Below are positions 52,386 to 61,944 of a stretch of DNA of 64,000 nt, piece by piece. The position numbers and the translations under genes were made by a program. The notes beneath the pieces are model-generated. The model worked only from the letters and a program-made list of their open reading frames with translations. It was not told the origin of the DNA and did no database searches. Position 1 is the first letter of the stretch. The number at the start of each line of letters is the position of its first letter. The stretch comes from Pseudomonas sp. CFBP13508 (GTDB taxonomy: Bacteria; Pseudomonadota; Gammaproteobacteria; Pseudomonadales; Pseudomonadaceae), in contig NZ_QFZZ01000007.1 in assembly GCF_005233515.1 (NCBI RefSeq), positions 186,001 to 250,000 on the forward strand, read 5' to 3'.

Positions 52386-54491
52386 TTAAACGCCCGAAGC
52401 CTTGGCAGCTGCCACGTCTTTGATGGACAGCTTGATACGGCCGCGGTTGTCCACGTCCAGTACCAGCACTTCCACTTCCTGACCTTCTTTCAAAATGTCG
52501 GTGACTTTCTCTACGCGAGCATCGCTCAGCATCGAGATGTGCACCAGACCGTCCTTGCCCGGCAGGATGTTGACGAATGCGCCGAAGTCGACGATGCGCT
52601 CAACCTTGCCGACGTAGATCTTGCCGATCTCGGCTTCTGCAGTGATGCTCAGAACGCGCTGACGAGCAGCTTCTGCAGCATCCTTGGTTTCGCCGAAGAT
52701 CTTGATCGAGCCGTCGTCTTCGATGTCGATCGAAGCCTTGGTTTCTTCGCAGATCGCACGGATGGTCGCGCCACCTTTACCGATAACGTCACGGATCTTG
52801 TCGGTATCGATCTTCATCGCGATCATGGTCGGAGCGTTGGCCGACAGTTCGGTACGCGACTGGCCAATGATCTGGTTCATCTGGCCGAGGATGTTCAGGC
52901 GCGCTTCAAGGGCCTGGCCCAGAGCGATTTCCATGATCTCTTCGGTGATGCCCTTGATCTTGATGTCCATCTGCAGTGCGGTAACGCCTTTGGCGGTACC
53001 GGCTACCTTGAAGTCCATGTCGCCCAGGTGATCTTCGTCGCCGAGGATGTCGGTCAGGACGGCGAACTTCTCGCCTTCTTTAACCAGACCCATGGCGATA
53101 CCGGCCACCGGTGCCTTCATCGGTACACCAGCGTCCATCAGTGCCAGGGAAGCACCGCACACGGAAGCCATCGAGCTCGAACCGTTGGATTCGGTGATTT
53201 CCGACACCACGCGGATGGTGTACGGGAACACGTCAGCGGCTGGCAGCATGGCCGAAACCGAACGACGGGCCAGACGGCCGTGACCGATTTCGCGACGACC
53301 GGCGCCACCCATACGACCACACTCGCCTACCGAGAACGGCGGGAAGTTGTAGTGCAGCATGAACGGGTCTTTCTTTTCGCCTTCCAGGGTGTCGAGCAGT
53401 TGCGCGTCACGGGCGGTGCCCAGTGTTGCAACAACCAGTGCCTGGGTTTCGCCACGGGTGAACAGAGCCGAACCGTGAGTCTTTGGCAGGACGCCGACTT
53501 CGATGTTCAGCGGACGTACAGTCTTGGTGTCGCGACCGTCGATACGTGGCTTGCCGTTAACGATGTTTTCGCGAACGGTGCGGTATTCGATTTCGCCGAA
53601 GGCGGCTTTGACTTCAGCAGCGCTTGGCTGGCCTTCTTCACCGGACAGCTTGGCAACCACCTGGTCCTTCAGCTCACCCAGGCGAGCGTAACGGTCGGCC
53701 TTGATGGTGATGGTGTAAGCCTGGGAGATCGCTTCGCCGAACTCGGCACGGATAGCGCCCAGCAGTTCGGTGGCTTCTGGCGCAGGAGCCCAGTTCCAGG
53801 TTGGCTTGGCGGCTTCGGCAGCCAGTTCCTTCACAGCGTTGATCACAACCTGGAATTCGTCGTGAGCGAACAGTACCGCGCCCAGCATCTGGTCTTCGGT
53901 CAGTTCTTTGGCTTCCGATTCAACCATGAGCACGGCGTCGGAAGTACCGGCAACGACCATGTCCAGGCTCGAAGCGGCTTGCTGCTCGTAAGTCGGGTTC
54001 AGCAGGTAGCCGGTGCTTTCGTGGAAAGCCACGCGAGCGGCGCCGATTGGGCCGTCGAACGGAATGCCGGAAATGGCCAGGGCAGCCGAGGTACCGATCA
54101 TCGCAGCGATGTCCGGATCGGTCTTCTTGCTGGTGGAAACGACGGTGCAGACAACCTGCACTTCGTTCATGAAGCCTTCTGGGAACAGCGGACGGATCGG
54201 ACGGTCGATCAGTCGGGAAGTCAGGGTTTCTTTCTCGGAAGGACGGCCTTCACGCTTGAAGAAACCGCCAGGGATCTTACCGGCAGCGTAAGTCTTTTCC
54301 TGGTAGTGCACGGACAGAGGGAAGAAGCCCTTGCCCGGATCGGCTTGCTTTGCACCGACAACAGTCACCAACACGCTGACGTCGTCGTCAACGGTGACCA
54401 ATACTGCGCCGGAGGCCTGACGGGCGATACGGCCTGTCTCGAGGGTAACGGTCGATTGACCGAACTGGAATTTTTTGATTACCGGGTTCAC
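52386..54491 (-). CDS. pnp: Polynucleotide phosphorylase
   Basis: A 701-aa 3'-5' exoribonuclease. It has two RNase PH domains (GKIPGGFFKREGRPSEKETL; GRRE-type catalytic region GRREIGHGRLARRSV), a KH domain (VIGKGGATIRAICEETKASI) and an S1 domain (GKVERIVDFGAFVNILPGKD). It is downstream of rpsO with a hairpin between them that may be an RNase III site, as in E. coli. Confidence 0.97.
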   Translation of the reverse strand: MNPVIKKFQFGQSTVTLETGRIARQASGAVLVTVDDDVSVLVTVVGAKQADPGKGFFPLSVHYQEKTYAAGKIPGGFFKREGRPSEKETLTSRLIDRPIRPLFPEGFMNEVQVVCTVVSTSKKTDPDIAAMIGTSAALAISGIPFDGPIGAARVAFHESTGYLLNPTYEQQAASSLDMVVAGTSDAVLMVESEAKELTEDQMLGAVLFAHDEFQVVINAVKELAAEAAKPTWNWAPAPEATELLGAIRAEFGEAISQAYTITIKADRYARLGELKDQVVAKLSGEEGQPSAAEVKAAFGEIEYRTVRENIVNGKPRIDGRDTKTVRPLNIEVGVLPKTHGSALFTRGETQALVVATLGTARDAQLLDTLEGEKKDPFMLHYNFPPFSVGECGRMGGAGRREIGHGRLARRSVSAMLPAADVFPYTIRVVSEITESNGSSSMASVCGASLALMDAGVPMKAPVAGIAMGLVKEGEKFAVLTDILGDEDHLGDMDFKVAGTAKGVTALQMDIKIKGITEEIMEIALGQALEARLNILGQMNQIIGQSRTELSANAPTMIAMKIDTDKIRDVIGKGGATIRAICEETKASIDIEDDGSIKIFGETKDAAEAARQRVLSITAEAEIGKIYVGKVERIVDFGAFVNILPGKDGLVHISMLSDARVEKVTDILKEGQEVEVLVLDVDNRGRIKLSIKDVAAAKASGV

Positions 54492-54635
54492 GGTGTCCTA
54501 CCTTCTTTGTGGCTCTTGGGGGAAACGGTTTCTTGCGAATTCTTGGGCAATCTCGGGAATCGGCCCGATGGCAATTGTCCGGGTGCTACAGGTAAAGCCA
54601 TGCTGCAGATAAAACTTGAGGCTGGGAGCCTGCAA

Positions 54636-54662
54636 GGCGCCAGCGGAAAACCGCTGACGCCC
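54636..54662 (-). promoter_or_regulatory. rpsO-pnp intercistronic hairpin
   Basis: CAGCGG / CCGCTG extended by GGCG / CGCC around an AAAA loop. It lies between rpsO and pnp, the position of the E. coli RNase III processing stem. Confidence 0.55.
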
Positions 54663-54695
54663 GACAGACCACCAACCTCATAGCGCAATCGCTGA

Positions 54696-54965
54696 TTAGC
54701 GACGCAGACCCAGGCGAGCGATCAGCGCGGCGTACCGGCTTACGTCCTTGCCTTTCAGGTAGTCCAGCAGCTTGCGACGCTGGTTAACCATGCGGATCAG
54801 ACCACGACGGGAGTGGTGATCTTTACCGTTGGCCTTGAAGTGACCTTGCAGTTTGTTGATGTTGGCGGTCAGCAGTGCAACCTGCACTTCTGGCGAACCA
54901 GTGTCACCAACAGCTTGCTGGTAGTCAGCAACGATTTGAGCTTTTTCTTGAACGTCGAGAGCCAT
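54696..54965 (-). CDS. rpsO: 30S ribosomal protein S15
   Basis: An 89-aa S15 with conserved ALLTANINKLQGHFKANGKD, HHSRRGLIRMVNQRRKLLDY and the C-terminal YAALIARLGLRR. It binds 16S rRNA helices 20-22. Located between truB and pnp. Confidence 0.98.
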   Translation of the reverse strand: MALDVQEKAQIVADYQQAVGDTGSPEVQVALLTANINKLQGHFKANGKDHHSRRGLIRMVNQRRKLLDYLKGKDVSRYAALIARLGLRR

Positions 54966-55108
54966 GAGGCAATCCTTCCTTATCAGGAAACTGTTTCAGG
55001 GAAACAGCTTCAACAGGCCAGGGACAAATCCCTGTATCTATAAATGAGTAGTGACCATGCCTGTTAACAGCCACACTCGCCGGCCCGCTTAACGCAGACC
55101 GGTTCCGG

Positions 55109-56026
55109 TCATTCTGACCGAATCAAGCGACGCGGCGCGATGCGCCCGTCTTCGCTCACTTCACCGATACCGATGAAGCGACCATTGTGATCCTGTACTC
55201 GTACCATGCCGAACTTCGGCGCATCCGGGGCACGTACCGGCTGGCCGTTGAGCCAGTAGAACGCGCTCGCTTCGGAAAAGTGCAGCAACGGCCAATCCTG
55301 CAGGCCGCTGTCCGATGGCATCAGGAAGCGATCGACCGCTTCGTTGCCGCCTTCGGCATGTACCGCTTCCAGCTCTTCGAGGGTCACGGTCTGCGCCAGG
55401 GTGAAAGGCCCGGCCTGGGTCCGGCGCAATTCTGCGACGTACGCACCACAACCGAGTTGCTCACCGATATCCTCCACCAGGGTGCGAATATAGGTGCCTT
55501 TGCTGCAGTCCACCGCAAGCCGCGCAGTATCGCCTTCGAAGGCCAGCAATTCCAAGCGCGCAATAGTAACAGAACGCGGTTCGCGCTCCACTACTTCGCC
55601 TGCACGTGCCAGTTTGTACAGCGGCTGGCCATCACGCTTGAGTGCCGAGTACATCGGCGGTATCTGACTGATTTGCCCACGAAATTTCGGCAGGACCGCT
55701 TCGACATCGGCGCGACCAACGGTCACCGGACGCTCCTGCAAAACCTCGCCTTCGGCATCGGCCGTGGTGGTGGTCTTGCCCAGTTGCGCCAGGGTCTCGT
55801 AGCCCTTGTCGGAATCGAGCAGGTATTGCGAGAACTTGGTCGCCTCGCCGAAGCACAGCGGCAACACGCCGGTGGCCAACGGATCGAGGCTGCCGGTGTG
55901 CCCGGCCTTCTCGGCATTGAGCAGCCAGCGCACCTTCTGCAACGCGGCGTTGGAGGTGAACCCCAACGGTTTGTCGAGCAGGATGATGCCGCTGACGTTA
56001 CGACGGATACGTTTGACCTGAGCCAC
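55109..56026 (-). CDS. truB: tRNA pseudouridine-55 synthase TruB
   Basis: A 305-aa synthase with the catalytic Asp in AGHTGSLDPLATGVLPLCFG, GIILLDKPLGFTSN and GTYIRTLVEDIGEQLG; the C-terminal PUA-like part ends FIGIGEVSEDGRIAPRR. I chose GTG at 56026 because AAGGAG lies 8 bases upstream and the length is then the normal one. It starts 4 bp after the rbfA stop. Confidence 0.96.
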   Translation of the reverse strand: MAQVKRIRRNVSGIILLDKPLGFTSNAALQKVRWLLNAEKAGHTGSLDPLATGVLPLCFGEATKFSQYLLDSDKGYETLAQLGKTTTTADAEGEVLQERPVTVGRADVEAVLPKFRGQISQIPPMYSALKRDGQPLYKLARAGEVVEREPRSVTIARLELLAFEGDTARLAVDCSKGTYIRTLVEDIGEQLGCGAYVAELRRTQAGPFTLAQTVTLEELEAVHAEGGNEAVDRFLMPSDSGLQDWPLLHFSEASAFYWLNGQPVRAPDAPKFGMVRVQDHNGRFIGIGEVSEDGRIAPRRLIRSE

Positions 56027-56030
56027 CGAA

Positions 56031-56432
56031 TTACTCCTTGGTGTCTTCAGGTGCAGGAGCGGCAACGTGCTGATTGTCTTCAGCCACGGCGCGCTCGATC
56101 AGCGCCGACAGATGCGCGCCACGCACGACGGATTCGTCGTAGTGGAAGTGCAATTGCGGCACGCTGCGCAGCTTCATTTCGCGAGCCAGCTGCATACGCA
56201 GGAAGCCTGCGGCGGCATTGAGCACCTTGATGCTTTGCGCGATGTCTTCAGCGTTGTCCTGGCCCATCACGGTGATGAAAATCTTCGCGTGACCAACGTC
56301 ACGGGACACTTCCACAGCAGTGATGGTGACCAGGCCGACGCGCGGGTCTTTGACTTCGCGACGGATCAGTTGCGCCAGCTCGCGCTGCATCTGATCGCCG
56401 ATACGTTGGGTACGGCTGTATTCTTTTGCCAT
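56031..56432 (-). CDS. rbfA: Ribosome-binding factor A
   Basis: A 133-aa KH-fold 30S maturation factor: RTQRIGDQMQRELAQLIRRE, VSRDVGHAKIFITVMGQ, RSVPQLHFHYDESVVRGAHL. Between infB and truB in the conserved order. Confidence 0.97.
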   Translation of the reverse strand: MAKEYSRTQRIGDQMQRELAQLIRREVKDPRVGLVTITAVEVSRDVGHAKIFITVMGQDNAEDIAQSIKVLNAAAGFLRMQLAREMKLRSVPQLHFHYDESVVRGAHLSALIERAVAEDNQHVAAPAPEDTKE

Positions 56433-56487
56433 GATTTGTTACCTGTTACTGCCCAGCGGTGAAACCCGCAAGGTCTGAAAGCGGCAA

Positions 56488-56521
56488 ACGCCCGGCCTGA
56501 CAAAAGCCAGACCGGGCGTTG
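56488..56521 (-). terminator. infB-rbfA intercistronic stem-loop
   Basis: AACGCCCGGTCTGGC / GCCAGGCCGGGCGTT-like stem read on the minus strand, followed only by TTTGCC; probably a weak or partial terminator. Confidence 0.5.
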
Positions 56522-56591
56522 CGTTTAGAGTCCGGACGCTGTGCCGTGCATTTGCATGCTACGGCCCATCGTGGCCCTTGAAGTGCGCGAG

Positions 56592-59120
56592 TCAGAGGCT
56601 GCGAGCAACCTGAACCTTCTCGAAGACTTCGATCTTGTCGCCGACTTTGACGTCGTTGTAGCTCTTCACGCCGATACCGCATTCCATGCCGGCACGTACT
56701 TCGGAAGCGTCATCCTTGAAGCGGCGCAGGGATTCCAGCTCGCCTTCGAAGATAACGATGTCTTCACGCAGTACACGGATCGGACGGTTACGGTGCACGA
56801 CACCTTCGATCACCATGCAACCGGCGATCGCGCCAAACTTCGGCGAACGGAACACGTCACGCACTTCGGCCACACCCAGGATGTTCTCGCGAACATCGCT
56901 GCCGAGCATGCCGGTCAGGGCTTTCTTGACGTCTTCGATGATGTCGTAGATCACGTTGTAGTAACGCATATCCAGACCTTCCTGCTCGACGATCTTGCGA
57001 GCGCCGGCATCGGCACGCACGTTGAAGCCGAACAGTACAGCGTTGGAAGCCAGTGCCAGGTTGGCGTCGGATTCGGTGATACCACCGACACCGCCACCCA
57101 CGACGCGCACTTGTACTTCGTCGTTGCCCAAGCCATTCAAGGCACCGTTCAACGCTTCCAGCGAACCACGGACGTCGGATTTGAGGACGATGTTGAGCGT
57201 CTTCTTCTCGGCCTGACCCATGTTTTCGAAGATGTTTTCCAGCTTGCCGGCATGAGCGCGAGCCAGTTTGACTTCGCGGAACTTGCCTTGACGGAACAGA
57301 GCCACTTCACGGGCTTTCTTCTCGTCGGCAACCACGCTCATCTCGTCGCCAGCGTCCGGGGTACCGTCCAGGCCGAGGATCTCGACAGGGATGGATGGAC
57401 CGGCTTCCTTGATTGGCTTGCCGTTCTCGTCGAGCATGGCACGTACACGGCCGTAGTTCGAACCGACCAGGACCATGTCGCCTTGACGCAGCGTACCGTC
57501 CTGAACCAGCACGGTTGCCACCGGGCCACGACCCTTGTCGAGACGCGATTCAACCACCACACCACGGCCAGGAGCCGACGGAGTAGCTTTCAGTTCGAGA
57601 ACTTCGGCCTGCAGCAGAACGGCTTCAAGCAGCTCGTCCACGCCAGTACCCATCTTCGCCGAAACCGGAACGAATGGTGTGTCGCCACCCCAGTCTTCGG
57701 AAGTCACGCCGTGAACCGACAGCTCGCTGCGGATGCGATCGAGATCGGCGCCCGGCTTGTCGATCTTGTTCACTGCTACCACCAGCGGCACGCCAGCTGC
57801 CTGAGCATGCTGAACCGCTTCGATGGTTTGCGGCATCACGCCGTCGTCCGCTGCAACCACGAGGATCACGATGTCGGTCGCCTTGGCACCACGGGCACGC
57901 ATTGCGGTAAACGCAGCGTGACCCGGGGTGTCGAGGAAAGTGACCATGCCGCGATCAGTCTCAACGTGGTATGCACCGATGTGCTGGGTGATACCGCCGG
58001 CTTCGCCAGCAGCTACCTTGGCACGACGGATGTAGTCGAGCAGGGAAGTCTTACCGTGGTCAACGTGGCCCATTACGGTCACGACTGGTGCACGGGAGAA
58101 CGACTCACCTTCAAACTTCAGGGACTCGGCCAGGGAATCTTCCAGAGCGGTGTCGCTGACCAGGGTCACTTTGTGGCCCAGTTCTTCGGCTACCAGTTGA
58201 GCAGTTTCCTGATCAAGCACCTGGTTGATGGTCGCTGGGGTACCCAGTTTGAACATGAACTTGATGATTTCAGCCGCTTTGACCGACATCTGGTTGGCCA
58301 GATCGCCAACAGTGATGGTCTCGCCGATCTGCACATCACGCACGACAGGGCCGGTCGGGCTCTGGAAACCGTGGGCGTTGCGCTTCTTCAGCTTGGCCTT
58401 GCCGCGACCACCACGACGGAAGCCATCGCTTTCTTCGTCGGTAGTGCGTGGCGCCACACGTGGCGCCGGGGCTTTTTCTTTGACCGATGCGCGATGCGGA
58501 GCGTTTTTGCGCTCGCCATCACCACCACCGCTGCGACGATTGTTGTCGTCGGCACGTGGCTTGTCCGGACGGCGCTGTTCGTTCTGCTTGTTGCGAACGT
58601 CAGCCGATGGAGCAGGAGCAGCAGCCACCGGTGCGCTTTCGCGAACAGGTTCGGCAGCGGCAGCCGGCGCCGCAACGGCGTCGCTGGCAGCGGTTTGCGC
58701 AGCAGCAGGCTGGCGACGCGCTTCTTCTTCGGCGCGCTGCTTGGCTTCTTCTTCAGCCTTCTGACGGGCAGCATTCTCTACTGCGCGACGCTCATCCAGT
58801 TCACGCTTGCGCTCGGCTTCGATTTCTTCCGGGCTGCGCTGTACGAAAACTTTCTTCTTGCGAACTTCAACGCTGATGCTCTTGCTACCAGCCACACGCA
58901 GGGTGCTGGTGGTTTTACGCTGCAGCGTGATCTTGCGTGGTTCTTCCACTTTCGCCTTGTGACTGCTCTTCAAGTGAGTCAGCAGGGATTGCTTCTCACT
59001 GTCAGTCACATTTTCGTCGGCGGCGGTGTGCGGCAGACCTGCCTCACGCATCTGCTGCAACAGGCGCTCTACCGGTGTTTTGACCTCATCGGCCAGTTGT
59101 TTCACCGTGACTTGCGTCAT
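56592..59120 (-). CDS. infB: Translation initiation factor IF-2
   Basis: An 842-aa GTPase placing initiator tRNA on the ribosome. IF2 N-terminal domain 1-50 (VTVKQLADEVKTPVERLLQQ), a long charged linker rich in Ala, Glu and Arg (about 90-240), and the G domain with G1 VTVMGHVDHGKTSLLDYIR, G3 DTPGHAAFTAMRARG and G4 NKIDKPGAD. Domains II-IV follow. Usual place between nusA and rbfA. Confidence 0.98.
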   Translation of the reverse strand: MTQVTVKQLADEVKTPVERLLQQMREAGLPHTAADENVTDSEKQSLLTHLKSSHKAKVEEPRKITLQRKTTSTLRVAGSKSISVEVRKKKVFVQRSPEEIEAERKRELDERRAVENAARQKAEEEAKQRAEEEARRQPAAAQTAASDAVAAPAAAAEPVRESAPVAAAPAPSADVRNKQNEQRRPDKPRADDNNRRSGGGDGERKNAPHRASVKEKAPAPRVAPRTTDEESDGFRRGGRGKAKLKKRNAHGFQSPTGPVVRDVQIGETITVGDLANQMSVKAAEIIKFMFKLGTPATINQVLDQETAQLVAEELGHKVTLVSDTALEDSLAESLKFEGESFSRAPVVTVMGHVDHGKTSLLDYIRRAKVAAGEAGGITQHIGAYHVETDRGMVTFLDTPGHAAFTAMRARGAKATDIVILVVAADDGVMPQTIEAVQHAQAAGVPLVVAVNKIDKPGADLDRIRSELSVHGVTSEDWGGDTPFVPVSAKMGTGVDELLEAVLLQAEVLELKATPSAPGRGVVVESRLDKGRGPVATVLVQDGTLRQGDMVLVGSNYGRVRAMLDENGKPIKEAGPSIPVEILGLDGTPDAGDEMSVVADEKKAREVALFRQGKFREVKLARAHAGKLENIFENMGQAEKKTLNIVLKSDVRGSLEALNGALNGLGNDEVQVRVVGGGVGGITESDANLALASNAVLFGFNVRADAGARKIVEQEGLDMRYYNVIYDIIEDVKKALTGMLGSDVRENILGVAEVRDVFRSPKFGAIAGCMVIEGVVHRNRPIRVLREDIVIFEGELESLRRFKDDASEVRAGMECGIGVKSYNDVKVGDKIEVFEKVQVARSL

Positions 59121-59147
59121 GCACTTCTCTCCTCAGGCCGCGCCTAA

Positions 59148-60629
59148 TTACTCGAACCAGTGGGCTCGGGCGGCCATGATCAACTTGCCGGCACGATCAT
59201 CGTCAATGCCGTCGATGTCGAGCAGGTCGTCAATAGACTGCTCGGCCAGGTCTTCGCGGGTAATTACGCCGCGCACCGCCAGTTCCATCGCCAAATCCTT
59301 GTCCATACCCTCAAGCGAGAGCAGGTCTTCGGCCGGATGGGCGTCTGCCAGCTTTTCCTCAGTAGCGATGGCTTTGGTCAACAAGCGATCCTTGGCGCGA
59401 GCACGAAGCTCGTTGACGATGTCCTCGTCAAAGCCGTCGATGTTGAGCATTTCCTCCACCGGTACGTAGGCAATCTCTTCCAGGCTGGTGAAGCCTTCAT
59501 CTACCAGCACCTGAGCCAGTTCTTCGTCGACTTCCAGCTCGTCGATGAAGTTGCGCAGGATGTCGCCGGTTTCTGCTTGCTGCTTAGCCTGGATGTCCGA
59601 TTCGGTCATCACGTTCAGGGTCCAGCCAGTCAACTGGCTGGCCAGACGCACGTTCTGACCACCGCGACCGATGGCCTGAGCCAGATTGTCTGCGCCAACG
59701 GCGATGTCCATGGCATGGGCATCTTCGTCCACGATAATTGCCGCAACCTCGGCCGGGGACATGGCGTTGATCACGAACTGGGCCGGGTTGTCGTCCCACA
59801 GCACGATATCAACACGCTCACCGCCCAACTCACCCGATACCGCCTGGACGCGCGAACCGCGCATACCGATGCAGGCGCCTTGCGGGTCGATGCGCTTGTC
59901 CTTGGAGCGGACGGCGATCTTGGCACGCGAACCCGGATCACGGGAGGCGGCCATGACCTCGATGAGGCCTTCGGCGATTTCCGGCACTTCGATACGGAAC
60001 AGCTCGATCAGCATTTCCGGCGCGGTACGCGACAGGATCAGCTGCGGGCCGCGGTTCTCGGTGCGGATTTCCTTGAGCAGCGCACGCAGACGCACGCCGA
60101 CACGGAAGGTTTCGCGAGAAATGATGTCTTCACGGGCCAGCAATGCTTCGGCATTGTTGCCCAGATCGACGATCACGTTGTCGCGGGTAACTTTTTTCAC
60201 GGTGCCTGAGATGATTTCTCCCAGGCGCTCGCGATAGGCGTCGACCACTTGAGCACGCTCGGCTTCGCGAACTTTCTGCACGATGACCTGCTTGGCAGTC
60301 TGTGCAGCGATGCGGCCGAACTCGATGGATTCGATTTTCTCTTCGACGACGTCACCGACCTTGGCACCAGGATGCGTTTCGGCAACCTTGCTTGGCCAGG
60401 TCTCGATGGCCGGATCGTCGAGATCATTCTCTTCGACGACCGTCCAGCGACGGAAGGTTTCGTAGGAACCGGTGTGGCGGTTGATTTCCACACGCAGGTC
60501 CACTTCGTCTTCAAAACGCTTTTTGGTAGCAGTGGCCAGAGCCAGCTCCAGCGCTTCAAAAATTACGCTTGCCGGTACACCCTTTTCATTGGATACCGAC
60601 TCAACAACCAGCAGTACTTCTTTGCTCAT
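59148..60629 (-). CDS. nusA: Transcription termination/antitermination protein NusA
   Basis: A 493-aa protein. N-terminal RNA polymerase-binding domain; S1 domain (GTVKKVTRDNVIVDLGNNAE); KH1/KH2 (KRIDPQGACIGMRGSRVQAV, NLAQAIGRGGQNVRLASQLT); two C-terminal acidic repeats (LVDEGFTSLEEIAYVPVEEM, LAVRGVITREDLAEQSIDDL). ATG 60629 is the family start. It is preceded by rimP. Confidence 0.98.
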   Translation of the reverse strand: MSKEVLLVVESVSNEKGVPASVIFEALELALATATKKRFEDEVDLRVEINRHTGSYETFRRWTVVEENDLDDPAIETWPSKVAETHPGAKVGDVVEEKIESIEFGRIAAQTAKQVIVQKVREAERAQVVDAYRERLGEIISGTVKKVTRDNVIVDLGNNAEALLAREDIISRETFRVGVRLRALLKEIRTENRGPQLILSRTAPEMLIELFRIEVPEIAEGLIEVMAASRDPGSRAKIAVRSKDKRIDPQGACIGMRGSRVQAVSGELGGERVDIVLWDDNPAQFVINAMSPAEVAAIIVDEDAHAMDIAVGADNLAQAIGRGGQNVRLASQLTGWTLNVMTESDIQAKQQAETGDILRNFIDELEVDEELAQVLVDEGFTSLEEIAYVPVEEMLNIDGFDEDIVNELRARAKDRLLTKAIATEEKLADAHPAEDLLSLEGMDKDLAMELAVRGVITREDLAEQSIDDLLDIDGIDDDRAGKLIMAARAHWFE

Positions 60630-60676
60630 CGTACGCCTCGCCTTTCGCAAGCCATTGGATCCGCGGGATCCGCGTC

Positions 60677-61135
60677 TCAGTCAAAACTGGGAATAATGTT
60701 GGCCTTGTCGATCATATCGATCGGCAACAGGAACTCGTGGTCTTCTACCTGCACCACGACGTCCTGCTCTTCTACACCGCGCAGAAGGCCCTGAAAGTTG
60801 CGTCGACCTTCGAAAGGCGAGCGCAGCTTGATCTTCACTTGTTCACCGGCAAATTTGGCAAACTGCTCAAGAGTGAACAGCGGGCGCTCCATGCCAGGCG
60901 AGGAAACTTCAAGGGTGTACTCAACGGAGATAGGATCTTCAACATCCAGAACACCGCTGATCTGACGGCTGACAATGGCGCAATCGTCCACCAGCACGCC
61001 ACCCTCTTTATCGATATAAACGCGCAACATCGAGTGACGACCCTGAGCCGAAAACTCGATACCCCAGCATTCATAGCCCAGGGCCACGACCACCGGGGCC
61101 AGCAAGGCCTGCAACTCTTCTAGCTTGCTCGACAC
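60677..61135 (-). CDS. rimP: Ribosome maturation factor RimP
   Basis: A 152-aa 30S assembly factor: YECWGIEFSAQGRHSMLRVY, DCAIVSRQISGVLDVEDPIS, LEVSSPGMERPLFTLEQFAK. It starts with GTG at 61135. First protein gene of the rimP-nusA-infB operon; the tandem hairpins upstream insulate it from the tRNA genes. Confidence 0.96.
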   Translation of the reverse strand: MSSKLEELQALLAPVVVALGYECWGIEFSAQGRHSMLRVYIDKEGGVLVDDCAIVSRQISGVLDVEDPISVEYTLEVSSPGMERPLFTLEQFAKFAGEQVKIKLRSPFEGRRNFQGLLRGVEEQDVVVQVEDHEFLLPIDMIDKANIIPSFD

Positions 61136-61173
61136 CTGAACCCCCTAGTGCATGATATGTGCATGCTTTGCAA

Positions 61174-61266
61174 AATAAAAAAATGGGCATAACGCCCATC
61201 CTTGAAACGCCGTCGAACAGCGGCGTTGAAAGTATCCAGCTAACAAAAAGCCCCTTAAAAGGGGCT
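61174..61266 (-). terminator. Three tandem hairpins between tRNA-fMet and rimP
   Basis: In transcription order on the minus strand: AGCCCC / GGGGCT (61249-61266) followed by TTTTT; AACGCCG / CGGCGTT (61206-61227); ATGGGC / GCCCAT (61184-61199) followed by TTTTTTTATTTT. The first and third are good intrinsic terminators. Confidence 0.85.
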
Positions 61267-61274
61267 CCTTAAAC

Positions 61275-61351
61275 TGGTTGCGGGGGCCGGATTTGAACCG
61301 ACGACCTTCGGGTTATGAGCCCGACAAGCTACCAGACTGCTCCACCCCGCG
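61275..61351 (-). tRNA. tRNA-fMet (CAT, initiator)
   Basis: The minus strand begins CGCGGGGTGGAGCAGTCTGG (C1 unpaired with A72, an initiator hallmark), anticodon loop CTCATAA with CAT, three G-C pairs in the anticodon stem (GGG/CCC), TTCAAATC T-loop, and an encoded CCA. Confidence 0.96.
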
Positions 61352-61448
61352 ACAAAGCTGGGGCGGAAGTATACGACCGATCCCTTTTAGGGTCAATGTA
61401 ACCTTCCACCTGCAAGAAAGCCCGCAACAGCGGGCTCTCCTGACTAAT

Positions 61449-61534
61449 TGGTACCGAGAAGGGGACTCGAACCCCTACACCCTATGGGCACAACCACCTC
61501 AAGGTTGCGTGTCTACCAATTCCACCACCTCGGC
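61449..61534 (-). tRNA. tRNA-Leu (GAG)
   Basis: 86 nt on the minus strand: 5' GCCGAGGTGGTGGAATTGGT, anticodon loop CTTGAGG with GAG, long variable arm, TTCGAGTC T-loop, encoded CCA. Immediately downstream of secG. Confidence 0.95.
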
Positions 61535-61556
61535 AATACTACGTTTGAAACTCTTC

Positions 61557-61940
61557 TTACTTCTGCTCTTGAGCTGGAGGCACGTCAGTCGCTGGAGTAG
61601 CCGACTTTTGCTCTTGAAGCACCGGGACATCATCAGAAGCCGGTTGTTGCTTAGGTACTTCCAACACTGCTGGATCTGGAAGACCTGCTTGAGTCAGCTG
61701 ATGAGCTTTCTCTTTAGCAAAGTAACCTAACCCCAAGCTGGTTATGAAGAAACCGGCGGCAAGTATAGCAGTAAACTTACTAAGAAAGGTAGAGGAACCT
61801 TGGCTTCCGAACACAGTATTTGAAGCACCTGCTCCGAAAGACGCGCCAGCATCCGCACCCTTACCCTGCTGCAGCAAAACCAGAGCAACTACGCCCAATG
61901 CACCCAGCAGATGAAAAACGACTACGACTGTTTCCAGCAT
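61557..61940 (-). CDS. secG: Preprotein translocase subunit SecG
   Basis: A 127-aa inner-membrane protein with two helices (VVVVFHLLGALGVVALVLLQ and FTAILAAGFFITSLGLGYFA) joined by QGKGADAGASFGAGASNTVF. The C-terminal tail is Pro/Gln-rich. ATG 61940, 4 bp after the tpiA stop. Confidence 0.96.
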   Translation of the reverse strand: MLETVVVVFHLLGALGVVALVLLQQGKGADAGASFGAGASNTVFGSQGSSTFLSKFTAILAAGFFITSLGLGYFAKEKAHQLTQAGLPDPAVLEVPKQQPASDDVPVLQEQKSATPATDVPPAQEQK

Positions 61941-61944
61941 TTTT

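Noticed and set aside
52539..54683. 714-codon plus-strand frame across pnp
   Set aside because: Shadow of pnp, with no recognisable motif.
56541..59147. 868-codon open frame on the plus strand across infB
   Set aside because: It is antisense to intact infB with all GTPase motifs; long antisense frames are expected in GC-rich Pseudomonas DNA.
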